A stretch of DNA of 64,000 nt, taken from contig NZ_CP117449.1 of assembly GCF_030687835.1 (NCBI RefSeq), positions 4,464,001 through 4,528,000 of the forward strand, in the 5' to 3' direction. Positions 54,570 to 64,000 of the stretch are shown here, piece after piece. Position 1 is the stretch's first letter; every line of letters begins with the position of its first letter. Both the position numbers and the translations under genes were made by a program. Below the pieces are notes generated by a model, which was not told the DNA's origin, made no database searches, and was given only the letters and a program-made list of their open reading frames with translations. Source of the DNA: Pseudomonas hefeiensis (GTDB lineage: Bacteria; Pseudomonadota; Gammaproteobacteria; Pseudomonadales; Pseudomonadaceae).

Positions 54570-57221
54570 TCAGGCTTCATCGTCCAGGCCCGGTTGTGTC
54601 TGTAATGGCAGGTGCAGGGTGATGCAGGTACCGCGCCCGTCCAGGCCGGTGTCCACGCTGATCCGCCCGCCATGGGCACCGACCATGCCCTGACAGATCG
54701 CCAGCCCCAGCCCCGTACCCTGCCCGCCGCGATCCCCGCGCGCAGCGGTGTAGAACATGTCGAAGATTTTCTCGCGCTCTTCTTCAGGGATCCCGGGCCC
54801 CTCGTCAGCCACGGCGAAGAAAACTTCGCTGTCCGTCGCCCCTGCGCTCAGCAGCAGACGCCCGTGAGCCGGGGAAAATCGTGCGGCATTCTCCAGCACA
54901 TTCACCAGCGCCTGTTCGATCAGCGCCGCATGCACGTACAACAATGGCAACTCGGCCGGCACCTCGATGCCCACCGCCAACGGCGCCAGCACCGCCCGCA
55001 ACCGGTTCAACGCGCTGCCGACGATATCGCCCGGCGATACCCAGTCCCGCGCCAGCTTCAGGGCGCCGTGGCCGAGGCGGGTCATGTCCAGCAGGTTCTG
55101 GATGTAGCGATCCAGGCGCTCGGCTTCATCGCGGGTGCCTTCCAGCAGTTCGCGGCGATCAGCCAGCGGGATCGCCTCGCCCAACGCCAGCAGGCTGTCG
55201 ATACTGCCGCGCATGGAGGTCAGCGGCGTGCGCAAATCGTGGGACACCGACGCCAACAACGCACTGCGCAGTTGCTCGGTTTCACCGTGCAGGCGCGCCG
55301 CTTCCAGATCCTGGGCCAGTTGCGCCCGAGCCAGGGCCTGCGCCAGTGGCTGACTGAGGGCCGCCAACAGACGACGCCGCTGGCCACTCAACGGCTTGTC
55401 TTCTTTCGGGCACACGCCCAGCAATGCCAGTGGCCCCTCCTCTGTCGACAACGGCCACCACCACCAGCGCCCGGACGGCAGTGTTCCGGTACCGGCGCCG
55501 GCCGGTTGGTCGTGTTGCCAAGCCCAATCGGCGGCCGCGCGCTCAGCTTCGGTGAAGGTCAACGGTTCAGCCGTCTCAACCTTCCAGCCGCCCTGGCCGT
55601 CACGGTTGAGCAGGCACAGTTGCAGGTCGTGCCAGCCGTTGAGGTGTTGCGCGGCGGCGCTGATCACCGCCTGGCGGTCAGTCGCGGCGGTCAGCTTGCG
55701 GGACAGGTCAAGCAGCTCGCCGGTTTCCTGCTGGGTCTCGCGCAGCGCCTGCAACTGTCGTCGCTGGCGGGCCGCAAGGTTGCCGGTCAGGGCCGCCATG
55801 AGCAAGAAGAACACCAGGGTGAGCACGTCTTCTTCACGCTGGATGGTGAAGGAAAAATTCGGTGGGATGAACAGAAAGTCATAGGCCAGGAATGACAGCG
55901 CGGCGCAGGCCAGCGCCGGGCCGAGGCTGCTACGAACCGCCACCAGCAACACCGCCATCAGAAACACCAGGGAAATATTGGGCAAGGGCAGAAGCCCGGA
56001 GACCCCCCAGGCCAGCGCACTGGCCGCCGCCGTCGCCAACAGCGCCAACACGTAGTCGAAACCGCTCAGGACGGCGCTTGAACGCACGCGGGCCACAGGG
56101 GGCTGTTCATCGCGGTCCAGCACGTTGAGTTCCAGCCCCCTGGTATCGCGCAGCAGGCGGGAAGCCAAGCCACCACCAAACAGCCGCCGGCGCAGTCGCG
56201 GCCTGGACTGCCCCACCAGCACCAGCGTGGCACGACGTTCGGTGGCGTGCTGGATCAGGGTCCTGGCGACTTCACCGGCCCGTAGCAGCACTATTTCCCC
56301 GCCAAGGCGCTCGGCCAGTTGCTGGGCATTTTGCAGGCGCTGGCGCGATGTTTCGTCCCGCGTGCTGCCGTTGTCTACGTGTACCAGGCTCCAAGGAAGG
56401 TGCCGACGCTGGGCGACGCGACTGGCATGGCGCACCAGACGTTCGGCCTGGTCATTACCGTCGACCCCCACCAACAATCGTCCCTGCACCGCCGGAGCTG
56501 CCTGGCCCAGTTGCCGGTAGCCCTGGGCAAGATCGTTGTCCACCTGTGCCGCGGCGGTTTGCATGGCCAGCTCACGCAATGCAGTGAGGTTGGTCTGGCT
56601 GAAAAATGCATCGATCGCTGCGCGCGCCTGTTCCGGCACATACACCTTGCCATCGCGCAGGCGCTCCAGCAGTTCGCGCGGTGGCAGGTCGATCAACAGC
56701 AGTTCATCGGCCTCCTGCAGGACCCAGTCGGGCAGCGTCTCGCGAACTTGCACGCCGGTGATACCGCGCACCTGATCGTTGAGACTTTCCAGGTGCTGGA
56801 CATTGACGGTGGTGTAGACATCGATGCCGGCGGCCAGCAATTCCTGAATGTCTTGCCAGCGTTTGGCGTGTCGGCTGCCGGGCGCGTTGCTGTGGGCCAG
56901 TTCGTCCACCAGCACCAAGGCCGGTCGAGTCGCGAGCAGACCATCAAGGTCCATTTCCTCGAGCATCACACCGCGATACTCCGAACGCACCAGCGGCTGC
57001 TGCACCAGACCGCCGAGCAGCGCTTCAGTCTCACTGCGGCCGTGGGTCTCCACCACGCCGGCGACCACCCTGACACCTTGGCGCAATTGCGTGTGGGCCG
57101 CCTGCAGCATGGCGTAGGTCTTGCCGACACCCGGCGACGCCCCCAGGAAGACCTTGAGCCGACCACGGTCGGTGCGGGGCAGCTTGGCTAACAGTGCGTC
57201 GGCGCGGCCGGAGTCGCTCAT
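54570..57221 (-). CDS. kdpD: KdpD sensor histidine kinase
   Basis: 883-aa sensor. N-terminal KdpD domain with Walker A GASPGVGKT (27-35), Usp-like domain (about 250-370), four membrane spans (about 395-490), GAF-like region (about 510-640), HisKA with H661 (SVSHDLRTPLTSM) and HATPase with VADEGPGIPEEE and GQGTGLGLAI. Senses potassium limitation together with c-di-AMP or ATP-type ligands in relatives. Follows kdpC by 72 bases. Confidence 0.95.
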   Translation of the reverse strand: MSDSGRADALLAKLPRTDRGRLKVFLGASPGVGKTYAMLQAAHTQLRQGVRVVAGVVETHGRSETEALLGGLVQQPLVRSEYRGVMLEEMDLDGLLATRPALVLVDELAHSNAPGSRHAKRWQDIQELLAAGIDVYTTVNVQHLESLNDQVRGITGVQVRETLPDWVLQEADELLLIDLPPRELLERLRDGKVYVPEQARAAIDAFFSQTNLTALRELAMQTAAAQVDNDLAQGYRQLGQAAPAVQGRLLVGVDGNDQAERLVRHASRVAQRRHLPWSLVHVDNGSTRDETSRQRLQNAQQLAERLGGEIVLLRAGEVARTLIQHATERRATLVLVGQSRPRLRRRLFGGGLASRLLRDTRGLELNVLDRDEQPPVARVRSSAVLSGFDYVLALLATAAASALAWGVSGLLPLPNISLVFLMAVLLVAVRSSLGPALACAALSFLAYDFLFIPPNFSFTIQREEDVLTLVFFLLMAALTGNLAARQRRQLQALRETQQETGELLDLSRKLTAATDRQAVISAAAQHLNGWHDLQLCLLNRDGQGGWKVETAEPLTFTEAERAAADWAWQHDQPAGAGTGTLPSGRWWWWPLSTEEGPLALLGVCPKEDKPLSGQRRRLLAALSQPLAQALARAQLAQDLEAARLHGETEQLRSALLASVSHDLRTPLTSMRGSIDSLLALGEAIPLADRRELLEGTRDEAERLDRYIQNLLDMTRLGHGALKLARDWVSPGDIVGSALNRLRAVLAPLAVGIEVPAELPLLYVHAALIEQALVNVLENAARFSPAHGRLLLSAGATDSEVFFAVADEGPGIPEEEREKIFDMFYTAARGDRGGQGTGLGLAICQGMVGAHGGRISVDTGLDGRGTCITLHLPLQTQPGLDDEA

Positions 57222-57293
57222 GTGTTGGGGTTCTCTTTCAGAGGTTGATCAAACGGCCGGCGGGAGCAGGCCCCACTCCACTCCCACAGAGGT

Positions 57294-57839
57294 CTAGAGT
57301 TTTTCCAGCGCCAGGTTCAGCGCCAGCACATTCACCACTGGCGGCCCCACCAGCGGTTGCTCGATGTGAGCGTCGAGCAGTTGCTGCACGGACGATACCG
57401 GTAGATTGCGTGCGGCGGCGACACGCGCCAGTTGATAGGCAATCGCTGCCGGTGGCAAGTGGGGATCCAGTCCGCTGCCCGAGGTGGTCAGCAGCGCCAA
57501 CGGCACCGGGCCTTGACCGGGCACTTGCAACGCCTGGGCGTCACCGATCACCCGTGCGGCCAGGGCCGGATTGCTCGGGGAAAAGTTGCTGGCGCCGCTG
57601 GCCACCGTGGCGAAAGCGCCGGCCGATGGACGCGGATGGAACCAGGCATCGCCCTGGAAATCCTGGGCGATCAACAGGGAGCCACGGACCTTGCCGCCGG
57701 CATCAACGATCAGGCTGCCGTTGGCCTGGGCGGGAAAGGCGACTTGCGCCACGCCCGTAACCAGTAAGGGGTACGCAACGCCGGTGATCAGGGTCATCAG
57801 AAGCAATAGGCTCAAGGCCGGGCGTATCAGAGTGAACAT
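57294..57839 (-). CDS. kdpC: KdpC potassium-ATPase subunit
   Basis: 181-aa single-span subunit (span about 5-28) that stabilises the KdpA-KdpB complex. [24 protein letters not shown] and [14 protein letters not shown] are diagnostic. GAGGA lies eight bases before ATG 57839. A REP doublet separates it from kdpB within the operon. Confidence 0.95.
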   Translation of the reverse strand: MFTLIRPALSLLLLMTLITGVAYPLLVTGVAQVAFPAQANGSLIVDAGGKVRGSLLIAQDFQGDAWFHPRPSAGAFATVASGASNFSPSNPALAARVIGDAQALQVPGQGPVPLALLTTSGSGLDPHLPPAAIAYQLARVAAARNLPVSSVQQLLDAHIEQPLVGPPVVNVLALNLALEKL

Positions 57840-57885
57840 CCAGAAATCCTCGAATTGAATGAAAAAATTACCTGTGCAAACCCCT

Positions 57886-57975
57886 TGTGGGAGCAAAGCT
57901 TGCTCGCGATGCAGTCACCTCGGTCTGAACCCACACCGCGCCATCGTTCATCGCGGGCAAGCCTTGCTCCCACAA
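57886..57975. repeat. REP doublet inside the kdp operon
   Basis: TTGTGGGAGCAAAGCTTGCTCGCGAT and inverse between kdpB and kdpC. Most other REPs in this window lie between transcription units, so the intra-operon position stands out. Confidence 0.88.
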
Positions 57976-58001
57976 GTTGAAGGTGAGCGTTGGTTATCCG
58001 C

Positions 58002-60059
58002 TCAAACCAGCCCCAACGCCGTCAGCAACATGTCGATCGCCTTGATCCCCACGAACGGCACCACGATCCCCCCCAGGCCATAGATCAGCAGATTGCGCCG
58101 CAGCAGCGCCGCCGCGCTGGCGGCCTGCACCCGCACACCACGCAACGCCAACGGGATCAGCACCACAATGATCAAGGCGTTGAACACAATGGCCGACAGA
58201 ATCGCGCTTTGCGGGCTGCTCAGGTGCATCACGTTCAACACGCCCAGTTGTGGATAGATCGAGGCAAATAGCGCCGGCAGGATGGCGAAGTACTTGGCGA
58301 TGTCGTTGGCGATGGAAAACGTCGTCAAGGCCCCACGGGTCACCAGCAGTTCCTTACCGATTTGCACCACGTCCAGCAACTTGGTCGGATCGCTGTCCAG
58401 ATCGACCATGTTGGCCGCCTCTCGCGCCGCCTGTGTGCCGTCGTTCATCGCCATGCCGACGTCAGCCTGGGCCAGGGCCGGCGCATCGTTGGCACCGTCA
58501 CCACACATCGCCACCAGACGACCGTCATTCTGCTCATGACGGATGCGCGCCAGTTTTTTCTCCGGTGTGGCCTCGGCCAGCACGTCATCAACGCCGGCCT
58601 CGGCCGCAATGGCGGCGGCGGTCAGCGGGTTGTCGCCGGTGACCATCACCGTGCGAATCCCCAACTTGCGCAGCTCGGCAAAGCGCTCGCGGATACCGGG
58701 CTTGACCACGTCCTTCAGATGAATCGCCCCCAGCAGCCTGCCGTCAACGCACACCAGCAAAGGGGTACCGCCGCTCTGGGCGATCTTGTCCACCTCCCGC
58801 GCCAGTGCCGGTGGCAGTTCGCTTTTCGACAGGCCGATAAAACTCAGCAGCGAATCCACGGCGCCCTTGCGGTACACCCGGCCCTGATAGTCGACACCGG
58901 ACAATCGGGTTTCGGCACTGAACGGCACAGCAGTCAGCAGTTCGGCGCCCGGCTCGGGTTGCGAATGCAAACCCCGCAGGTACTCGACGATGGACTTGCC
59001 CTCCGCCGTGTCGTCGGCCAACGACGCGAATAACGCACCTTCGGTCAGCTCCTTGACGCTCACACCGGGCGCGGCGTGAACCGCGGCACAGCGACGATTG
59101 CCGAAGGTGATGGTGCCGGTCTTGTCCAGCATCAGCACATGCACGTCCCCCGCCGCTTCCACCGCGCGACCGGACTTGGCGATCACGTTCAGGCGCACCA
59201 GCCGATCCATCCCGGCGATGCCGATGGCCGACAACAGCCCGCCGATGGTGGTGGGAATCAACGTCACCAGCAGCGCCACCAGAAACACCAGCGGCAAATT
59301 ACCGTTGGCGAAATGCGCGAACGGCTGCAGCGTTACCACCACCAGCAGGAAGATCAGCGTCAGGCCGATCAGCAAAATATCCAGCGCCACTTCGTTGGGC
59401 GTCTTCTGCCGCTTGGCGCCTTCGACGAGGGCGATCATGCGGTCCAGGGTGGATTCGCCGGGGTTACTGGTGACGCGCACCAGCAGCCAGTCGGAGACCA
59501 GGCGCGTGTTGCCGGTGACAGCCGAACGATCGCCGCCGGACTCGCGGATGACCGGGGCCGATTCGCCGGTAATCGCCGCCTCGTTGACGGCCGCGATGCC
59601 TTCGATCACTTCGCCATCGCCAGGAATCATCTCCCCAGCCTCGACGCGTACCACGTCGCCCTTTCGCAAGCGGGTGGCGGCTATCACCTCAAAGCCGCTG
59701 GCCGTCTGGCGGCGTGCGCTCAGGCCTTCGCTACCGGCCTTGAGGCTGTCTGCGCGAGCCTTGCCACGCCCTTCGGCCAGGGCTTCGGCAAAGTTGGCGA
59801 ACAGCACCGTGAACCACAGCCACAGGGCAATTTGTGCGGCAACAAAGGTCGGCACGCTGCTGTCCGGAACGAAACACAGCACGGTGGTGAGAATCGCGGT
59901 CAGTTCCACCACCAGCATCACCGGGGCACGGTGCAACTGGCGCGGGTCGAGCTTGACGAAAGCTTGCACCAGCGCTGGCCGCCACAGGGCCGAAATCGCG
60001 GTTTTCGGTTGCTCCGACGCCTTGGCAACGACGGTTTTGCTCATTGGCATATTCATCAT
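58002..60059 (-). CDS. kdpB: KdpB P-type ATPase subunit
   Basis: 685-aa catalytic subunit of the KdpFABC potassium pump. Phosphorylated D312 in DKTGTIT, TGES actuator loop at 164-167, nucleotide site KGAVD and hinge [21 protein letters not shown]. Seven membrane spans can be drawn. GAGG five bases before the ATG at 60059; a second ATG (60056) is possible. Eight bases from kdpA. Confidence 0.97.
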   Translation of the reverse strand: MMNMPMSKTVVAKASEQPKTAISALWRPALVQAFVKLDPRQLHRAPVMLVVELTAILTTVLCFVPDSSVPTFVAAQIALWLWFTVLFANFAEALAEGRGKARADSLKAGSEGLSARRQTASGFEVIAATRLRKGDVVRVEAGEMIPGDGEVIEGIAAVNEAAITGESAPVIRESGGDRSAVTGNTRLVSDWLLVRVTSNPGESTLDRMIALVEGAKRQKTPNEVALDILLIGLTLIFLLVVVTLQPFAHFANGNLPLVFLVALLVTLIPTTIGGLLSAIGIAGMDRLVRLNVIAKSGRAVEAAGDVHVLMLDKTGTITFGNRRCAAVHAAPGVSVKELTEGALFASLADDTAEGKSIVEYLRGLHSQPEPGAELLTAVPFSAETRLSGVDYQGRVYRKGAVDSLLSFIGLSKSELPPALAREVDKIAQSGGTPLLVCVDGRLLGAIHLKDVVKPGIRERFAELRKLGIRTVMVTGDNPLTAAAIAAEAGVDDVLAEATPEKKLARIRHEQNDGRLVAMCGDGANDAPALAQADVGMAMNDGTQAAREAANMVDLDSDPTKLLDVVQIGKELLVTRGALTTFSIANDIAKYFAILPALFASIYPQLGVLNVMHLSSPQSAILSAIVFNALIIVVLIPLALRGVRVQAASAAALLRRNLLIYGLGGIVVPFVGIKAIDMLLTALGLV

Positions 60060-60066
60060 CAGATCC

Positions 60067-61761
60067 TCAGAAACCCAGGCTCAGGTGTTCGGCAATCGGC
60101 CCCAGGGCCAGGGTCGGCAGGAAGGTCAGGCCGCCCACCAACAGAATGGTCACGGTCAGCAAGGTGACGAACAGCGGGCCGTGGGTCGGAAAGCTGTTCG
60201 GGCCGATCGGCGCGGTTTTCTTCAGCGCCAGGCTACCGGCCAAGGCCAGTACCGGCAGGATGTAGCCGAAACGACCGATCAACATGCCCAGGCCCAGCAT
60301 CAGATTGTGGAAGGGTGTATTGGCACCAAAGCCGGCGAAGGCCGAACCGTTGTTCGCACCCGCCGAGGTGTAGGCATACAACAACTGGCTGAAGCCGTGG
60401 GCGCCAGGGTTGCTCACCGCAGCAGCAGGCCCGGGCAGGCTCGCAGCAATCGCCCCCAGCCCCAGCACACTCACCGGCATGACCAAGAGGGTCACCACCA
60501 GCAGTTGCACTTCTCTGGCAGCAAGCTTCTTGCCCAGGTATTCCGGGGTACGGCCAATCATCAATCCAGCCAGGAACACCGCGATCAGCACGTTCAGCAG
60601 CATCCCGTAGAGCCCCGCGCCAACGCCGCCGAAAATGACTTCGCCGACCATCATATTCACCAGCGAGACCATGCCGCTCAGAGGATTGAGGCTGTCATGC
60701 ATGCCATTGACCGAACCATTGGATGCCGCCGTGGTGGTGACTGACCACAGCACCGTGGCCGTGGTGCCAAAGCGCGCCTCCTTGCCTTCCAGTGGCGCGG
60801 TCTGCTCCACCGAAGCGTTGTGCAGCGCCGGGTTGGGTTGGGATTCGGCCCACAACGAGGTGGCACCGCCGATCAGAAACAGTGCGAGCATGCAGGCGAT
60901 GATCGCCCGGCTCTGGCGCAGGTCCTTGACGTAATGGCCGAAGGTGAACACCAGCGCGGCGGGAATCAGGATGATCGAGGCGACTTCGAACAGGTTGCTC
61001 CAGGCCGTCGGGTTCTCGAACGGGTGCGCCGAATTGACGCCGAAGAAACCACCCCCGTTGGTGCCCAGTTGCTTGATCGCGATCTGGCTGGCGGCCGGGC
61101 CCAATGGAATCACTTGATCCGCGCCCTGCATCGTCAGCCCATGCACATAGTGCGCGAAGGTTTGCGGCACGCCCTGCCACACCAGGAACAGGGCCAACAA
61201 CAGGCACAGCGGTAACAGCCCGTAGAGGGTGGCGCGGGTCATGTCGACCCAGAAGTTACCCAGCGTTGCAGCGGATTTACGGCCGATTCCGCGACACAGC
61301 GCCACCAGCACGGCCAGACCGGTGGCGGCGCTGACAAAGTTCTGCACGGCCAGGCCAAGCATCTGGCTCAGGTAACTCAACGACGCTTCACCGCTGTAGG
61401 ACTGCCAATTGGTATTGGTGGTGAAGCTCACCGCCGTGTTGAATGCCTGGGTCCACTCCATACCCGGCACTTTTTCGGGGTTGAGTGGCAAATGCCCCTG
61501 TAACAGCAGAATGGCGAACAACAGCGAAAAACCGGCCAGGTTGAAGGCGAGCAAGGCCAGGGTGTATTTCTGCCAGCTCTGCTCAACGGCCGGATCGACG
61601 CCGGCCAAGCGATAGCAACCACGCTCCACCGGGCCAAGAACCGGTGAAAGCCAGGTGCGCTGGCCTTCCATCACCCGGTAGTAGAAACGCCCAAGAAACG
61701 GTGCAGGGATCAGCACCAGCGCGAAGAAGGCGAGGATCAGCCCGTAGTCATAACCGTGCAT
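60067..61761 (-). CDS. kdpA: KdpA potassium-translocating subunit
   Basis: 564-aa channel-like subunit with ten membrane spans and four selectivity-filter repeats, visible for example in [32 protein letters not shown] and [13 protein letters not shown]. Binds and conducts potassium in the KdpFABC pump. ATG 61761 with AGGAG six bases ahead is preferred over an in-frame GTG two codons earlier. Confidence 0.97.
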   Translation of the reverse strand: MHGYDYGLILAFFALVLIPAPFLGRFYYRVMEGQRTWLSPVLGPVERGCYRLAGVDPAVEQSWQKYTLALLAFNLAGFSLLFAILLLQGHLPLNPEKVPGMEWTQAFNTAVSFTTNTNWQSYSGEASLSYLSQMLGLAVQNFVSAATGLAVLVALCRGIGRKSAATLGNFWVDMTRATLYGLLPLCLLLALFLVWQGVPQTFAHYVHGLTMQGADQVIPLGPAASQIAIKQLGTNGGGFFGVNSAHPFENPTAWSNLFEVASIILIPAALVFTFGHYVKDLRQSRAIIACMLALFLIGGATSLWAESQPNPALHNASVEQTAPLEGKEARFGTTATVLWSVTTTAASNGSVNGMHDSLNPLSGMVSLVNMMVGEVIFGGVGAGLYGMLLNVLIAVFLAGLMIGRTPEYLGKKLAAREVQLLVVTLLVMPVSVLGLGAIAASLPGPAAAVSNPGAHGFSQLLYAYTSAGANNGSAFAGFGANTPFHNLMLGLGMLIGRFGYILPVLALAGSLALKKTAPIGPNSFPTHGPLFVTLLTVTILLVGGLTFLPTLALGPIAEHLSLGF

Positions 61762-61769
61762 AGCCACTC

Positions 61770-61859
61770 CTAGTTCCGATCCGCGCGCAACAGCGCAATC
61801 AGTAGATAAATGAACAGCGCCGCTGCCAGCAGCAGCGACACCCCGTCCAGAAGGCTCAT
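61770..61859 (-). CDS. kdpF: KdpF accessory peptide
   Basis: 29-aa single-span membrane peptide (MSLLDGVSLLLAAALFIYLLIALLRADRN without longer extension), which stabilises the Kdp complex. GGAG is eight bases upstream, and kdpA follows after eight bases. First gene of the operon. Missed by length-limited gene finders. Confidence 0.9.
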   Translation of the reverse strand: MSLLDGVSLLLAAALFIYLLIALLRADRN

Positions 61860-61900
61860 GGGATTTCTCCGTCGTACGGCGTCATGCCGTGTCTGGAGTG

Positions 61901-61967
61901 ATTGTCGGCAGGGAGGGCGTAAAGGAACGAGATCGAGAGAGGGGTTGGGGGATAAAAAATCTGTAAA
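61901..61967 (-). promoter_or_regulatory. kdpFABC promoter with putative KdpE site
   Basis: On the minus strand the T-rich element CTTTACAGATTTTTTAT (61967-61951) resembles KdpE boxes (TTTACA and TTTATA half-sites). A GACAAT box (61906-61901) about 50 bases downstream could be the -10, with no good -35, as expected for an activated promoter. The element's centre would be near -65, close to the KdpE position in E. coli. Confidence 0.55.
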
Positions 61968-62011
61968 GAATGAATTTATGGCGTTGTTATAGCGGTGACC
62001 GGGTAGGACTC

Positions 62012-62105
62012 TTCGCGAGCAAGCCCGCTCCCACACTGGACTTGCGGTGAGCAGTAGATTTCATAAACACCACAAATCCCTGTGGGAGCGGGCTTGCTCG
62101 CGAAG
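62012..62105. repeat. REP doublet
   Basis: TTCGCGAGCAAGCCCGCTCCCACA and inverse, in the divergent region between kdpF and the ethanolamine permease gene. Confidence 0.9.
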
Positions 62106-62215
62106 GCGGCATCACTGCCAACGATGCCCCTAACTGGCGCGCAACAGGGGCACATCAAGCACGGAACATCCCCGATACGACACAATTTCACCCTTTACGA
62201 CCACAGCCACCACAC

Positions 62216-62231
62216 TGGCACGCCCACTGCA
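62216..62231 (+). promoter_or_regulatory. sigma-54 (RpoN) promoter of eat
   Basis: TGGCACGCCCACTGCA: perfect -24 box TGGCACG and -12 box CTGCA, with GG and GC exactly ten bases apart. Start would fall near 62243, 35 bases before the eat ATG. Fits nitrogen-controlled use of ethanolamine. Confidence 0.75.
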
Positions 62232-62277
62232 CTGCGCCTCCACAGCGCTTTTGCTATCGATCGAGGGGGAGCCACCA

Positions 62278-63642
62278 ATGAACACACAACTCAAACCCAC
62301 TCTGGGCACCCTGCATCTATGGGGCATTGCCGTCGGGCTGGTGATCTCCGGCGAGTACTTCGGCTGGAGCTACGGCTGGGGCGTTGCCGGAACGCTGGGC
62401 TTTCTGGTGACATCATTCATGGTCGCGGCCATGTACACCTGCTTCATCTTCAGTTTCACCGAACTGACCACCGCCATTCCCCACGCAGGCGGGCCGTTCG
62501 CCTACAGCCGCCGGGCATTCGGCGAAAAAGGCGGGTTGATCGCCGGTCTGGCAACGCTGATCGAATTCGTCTTCGCACCACCGGCCATCGCCCTGGCCAT
62601 CGGCGCCTACCTGAACGTGCAATTCCCGGCCCTGGACCCGAAACACGCGGCGGTCGGTGCCTATATCGTGTTCATGGGCCTGAACATCCTCGGGGTGAAA
62701 CTGGCGGCAACCTTCGAACTGATCGTCTGTGTGCTGGCGGTGGCCGAACTGCTGGTGTTCATGGGTGTAGTCGCCCCGGCGTTCAGCTTCAGCAGCTTCG
62801 CCTTGAACGGCTGGGCCGGTTCCGATGTGTTCGGCGCGCCGGCCATTGCCGGGATGTTCGCCGCAATCCCCTTCGCCATCTGGTTTTTCCTGGCCATCGA
62901 AGGCGCGGCCATGGCCGCCGAAGAAGCCAAGGACCCGAAACGCACAATTCCCAAGGCCTACATCAGCGGCATCCTGACCCTGGTATTCCTGGCCATGGGC
63001 GTAATGTTCTTCGCCGGAGGTGTGGGCGACTGGCGCACCCTGTCCAACATCAACGACCCGCTGCCCCAAGCCATGAAAACCGTGGTCGGCGAAAGCTCCG
63101 GCTGGCTGCACATGCTCGTGTGGATCGGCCTATTCGGCCTGGTGGCAAGCTTCCACGGCATCATCCTCGGCTACTCGCGCCAGTTCTTCGCCCTCGCCCG
63201 CGCCGGCTACCTGCCCGCCTCACTCGCCAAACTGTCACGCTTCCGGACCCCGCACCGGGCCATCATCGCCGGCGGCCTGATCGGCATCGCGGCGATCTAC
63301 AGCGACGGCCTGATCAACCTCGGCGGCATGACCCTCACCGCAGCGATGATCACCATGGCCGTATTCGGCGCCATCGTCATGTACATCATGAGCATGCTCA
63401 GCCTGTTCAAACTGCGTAAAACCGAACCCAACCTGGAACGCACCTTCCGCGCGCCGGGCTATCCGATCATCCCGGGTATCGCCCTGGTACTGGCAGTGGT
63501 GTGCCTGGTGGCGATGGCCTGGTTCAACGCGCTGATCGGGCTGATCTTCCTCGGTTTCATGGCGGTAGGCTTCCTGTACTTCATGCTAACGGCGCAACTG
63601 CGCGCCGATGCCCCGGCCGATGCGATGCTCACCGGGCTTTGA
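62278..63642 (+). CDS. eat: ethanolamine permease (APC superfamily)
   Basis: 454-aa amino-acid/polyamine/organocation transporter with twelve membrane spans. LHLWGIAVGLVISGEYFGWSYGWGVAGTLGF, ELTTAIPHAGGPFAYSRRAFG, IEFVFAPPAIALAIGAYLNVQFP and AIEGAAMAAEEAKDPKRTIP are close to Pseudomonas Eat proteins that import ethanolamine as carbon and nitrogen source. GAGGGGGAG ribosome-binding site. eutB/eutC are not in this window, so the ethanolamine lyase genes are elsewhere. Confidence 0.88.
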   Translation: MNTQLKPTLGTLHLWGIAVGLVISGEYFGWSYGWGVAGTLGFLVTSFMVAAMYTCFIFSFTELTTAIPHAGGPFAYSRRAFGEKGGLIAGLATLIEFVFAPPAIALAIGAYLNVQFPALDPKHAAVGAYIVFMGLNILGVKLAATFELIVCVLAVAELLVFMGVVAPAFSFSSFALNGWAGSDVFGAPAIAGMFAAIPFAIWFFLAIEGAAMAAEEAKDPKRTIPKAYISGILTLVFLAMGVMFFAGGVGDWRTLSNINDPLPQAMKTVVGESSGWLHMLVWIGLFGLVASFHGIILGYSRQFFALARAGYLPASLAKLSRFRTPHRAIIAGGLIGIAAIYSDGLINLGGMTLTAAMITMAVFGAIVMYIMSMLSLFKLRKTEPNLERTFRAPGYPIIPGIALVLAVVCLVAMAWFNALIGLIFLGFMAVGFLYFMLTAQLRADAPADAMLTGL

Positions 63643-63761
63643 GGTGAACCCGGCAGAACGGGCGTAGTATGGAACCACTGCGAACAACCTTCGCTCATAA
63701 GTGGTAGGTGCGATGGACAGGCGAAATCTTCGTCATCCATCGCCCCCTCAAGGAGAACCCT

Positions 63762-63929
63762 ATGCCCTGGTACGCCTGGTTAATTCTGATTGTCGCAATC
63801 GGCTCGATCGTGGGTGGCTTGATGATGCTGCGCGACACCGCCAACAAGGTCGAACTGACGGATGAACAGCGCAAGCGTGTTGCCGAGCGCAATGCCGAGA
63901 TGGATGCGAAGGAGGCCAAGGATCGTTGA
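63762..63929 (+). CDS. DUF2897 small membrane protein
   Basis: 55 aa. One membrane span at about 3-24 (WYAWLILIVAIGSIVGGLMML) and a charged C-terminal tail (LTDEQRKRVAERNAEMDAKEAKDR). Matches the DUF2897 family of Pseudomonas, function unknown. ATG 63762 has AAGGAG eight bases upstream; the frame is open 18 codons earlier but without a ribosome-binding site. Downstream of eat by 119 bases. Confidence 0.85.
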   Translation: MPWYAWLILIVAIGSIVGGLMMLRDTANKVELTDEQRKRVAERNAEMDAKEAKDR

Positions 63930-63962
63930 TTGCTGACTTGCCCAACACTTTGGTGGTGAGTT

Positions 63963-64000
63963 TGTGGCGAGGGGATTTATCCCCGCTGGGCCGCGTAGCG
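63963..64000. repeat. start of a second-family REP, cut by window end
   Basis: TTGTGGCGAGGGGATTTAT then CCCCGCTGGGCCGCGTAGCG: same family as 53643-53796; the partner arm lies beyond the window. Confidence 0.8.

Overview
The window is a stretch of Pseudomonas chromosome, most likely from the P. fluorescens group. The evidence is the GC-rich coding style, near-identical Pseudomonas marker proteins (OprI, CysB, SagS, KdpFABCDE, EF-P with Arg32 plus EarP), and more than a dozen REP doublets of the type GTGGGAGC-GGGCTTGC-TCGCGA scattered between genes. There is no rRNA, tRNA, prophage, insertion sequence or CRISPR array. Nearly everything is core genome, so the points of interest lie in regulatory DNA, two broken genes and gene order. 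Gene order comparisons with P. aeruginosa PAO1 are from memory.

Region by region. 1-13 kb: the end of a dGTPase gene, then a BvgA/BvgS-type response regulator and giant hybrid kinase (RocA2/RocS2-like), a Cache-HAMP-GAF-HD-GYP protein, a free-methionine-sulfoxide reductase with a DUF815 ATPase, and the biofilm-switch hybrid kinase SagS. 13-18 kb: an oxidative-stress group with ospR, gpx and msrB, a frameshifted alaA, htpX and tpm. 18-31 kb: a DODA-type dioxygenase, DEAD-box helicase, spermidine-synthase-like protein, class II DAHP synthase, YcaQ-type glycosylase, a DUF1127/LysR pair, a TauE exporter, ohrR-ohr, a frameshifted secreted alpha/beta hydrolase, and the efp/earP pair. 31-37 kb: two small genes (one a divergent Gre-like factor), then cysB, a universal stress protein, a 5'-nucleotidase, a PanE-like reductase, class I DAHP synthase and a small acetyltransferase. 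This block corresponds to PA1754-PA1749 and sits between the EarP and OprI genes. 38-54 kb: oprI and its neighbouring L,D-transpeptidase, tesA with its ABC exporter partner genes, greB, an MltF-type lytic transglycosylase, tatD, a chemoreceptor, a thioesterase, CHAD protein, lipoprotein and a patatin. 54-64 kb: the complete kdpFABCDE potassium system, an ethanolamine permease behind a sigma-54 promoter, and a small DUF2897 protein.

Functional themes: (i) surface/biofilm signalling (RocA2/S2, HD-GYP, SagS); (ii) organic peroxide and methionine-sulfoxide defence built on two MarR/OhrR-type sensors, OspR and OhrR, each with a clear but different palindromic operator at its target promoter; (iii) cell-wall anchoring (OprI, L,D-transpeptidase, MltF); (iv) RNA-polymerase secondary-channel and translation factors (GreB, a Gre-like protein, EF-P/EarP, DeaD).

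I did not find a convincing wholly new multi-gene system. The best leads are the OspR and OhrR operators, the sigma-54 and KdpE sites, a terminator-like hairpin just ahead of msrB, a 19-bp palindrome in front of sagS, a large insertion inside the HD-GYP domain, and three single-site frame disruptions in alaA and the hydrolase that may be real decay or sequencing error.
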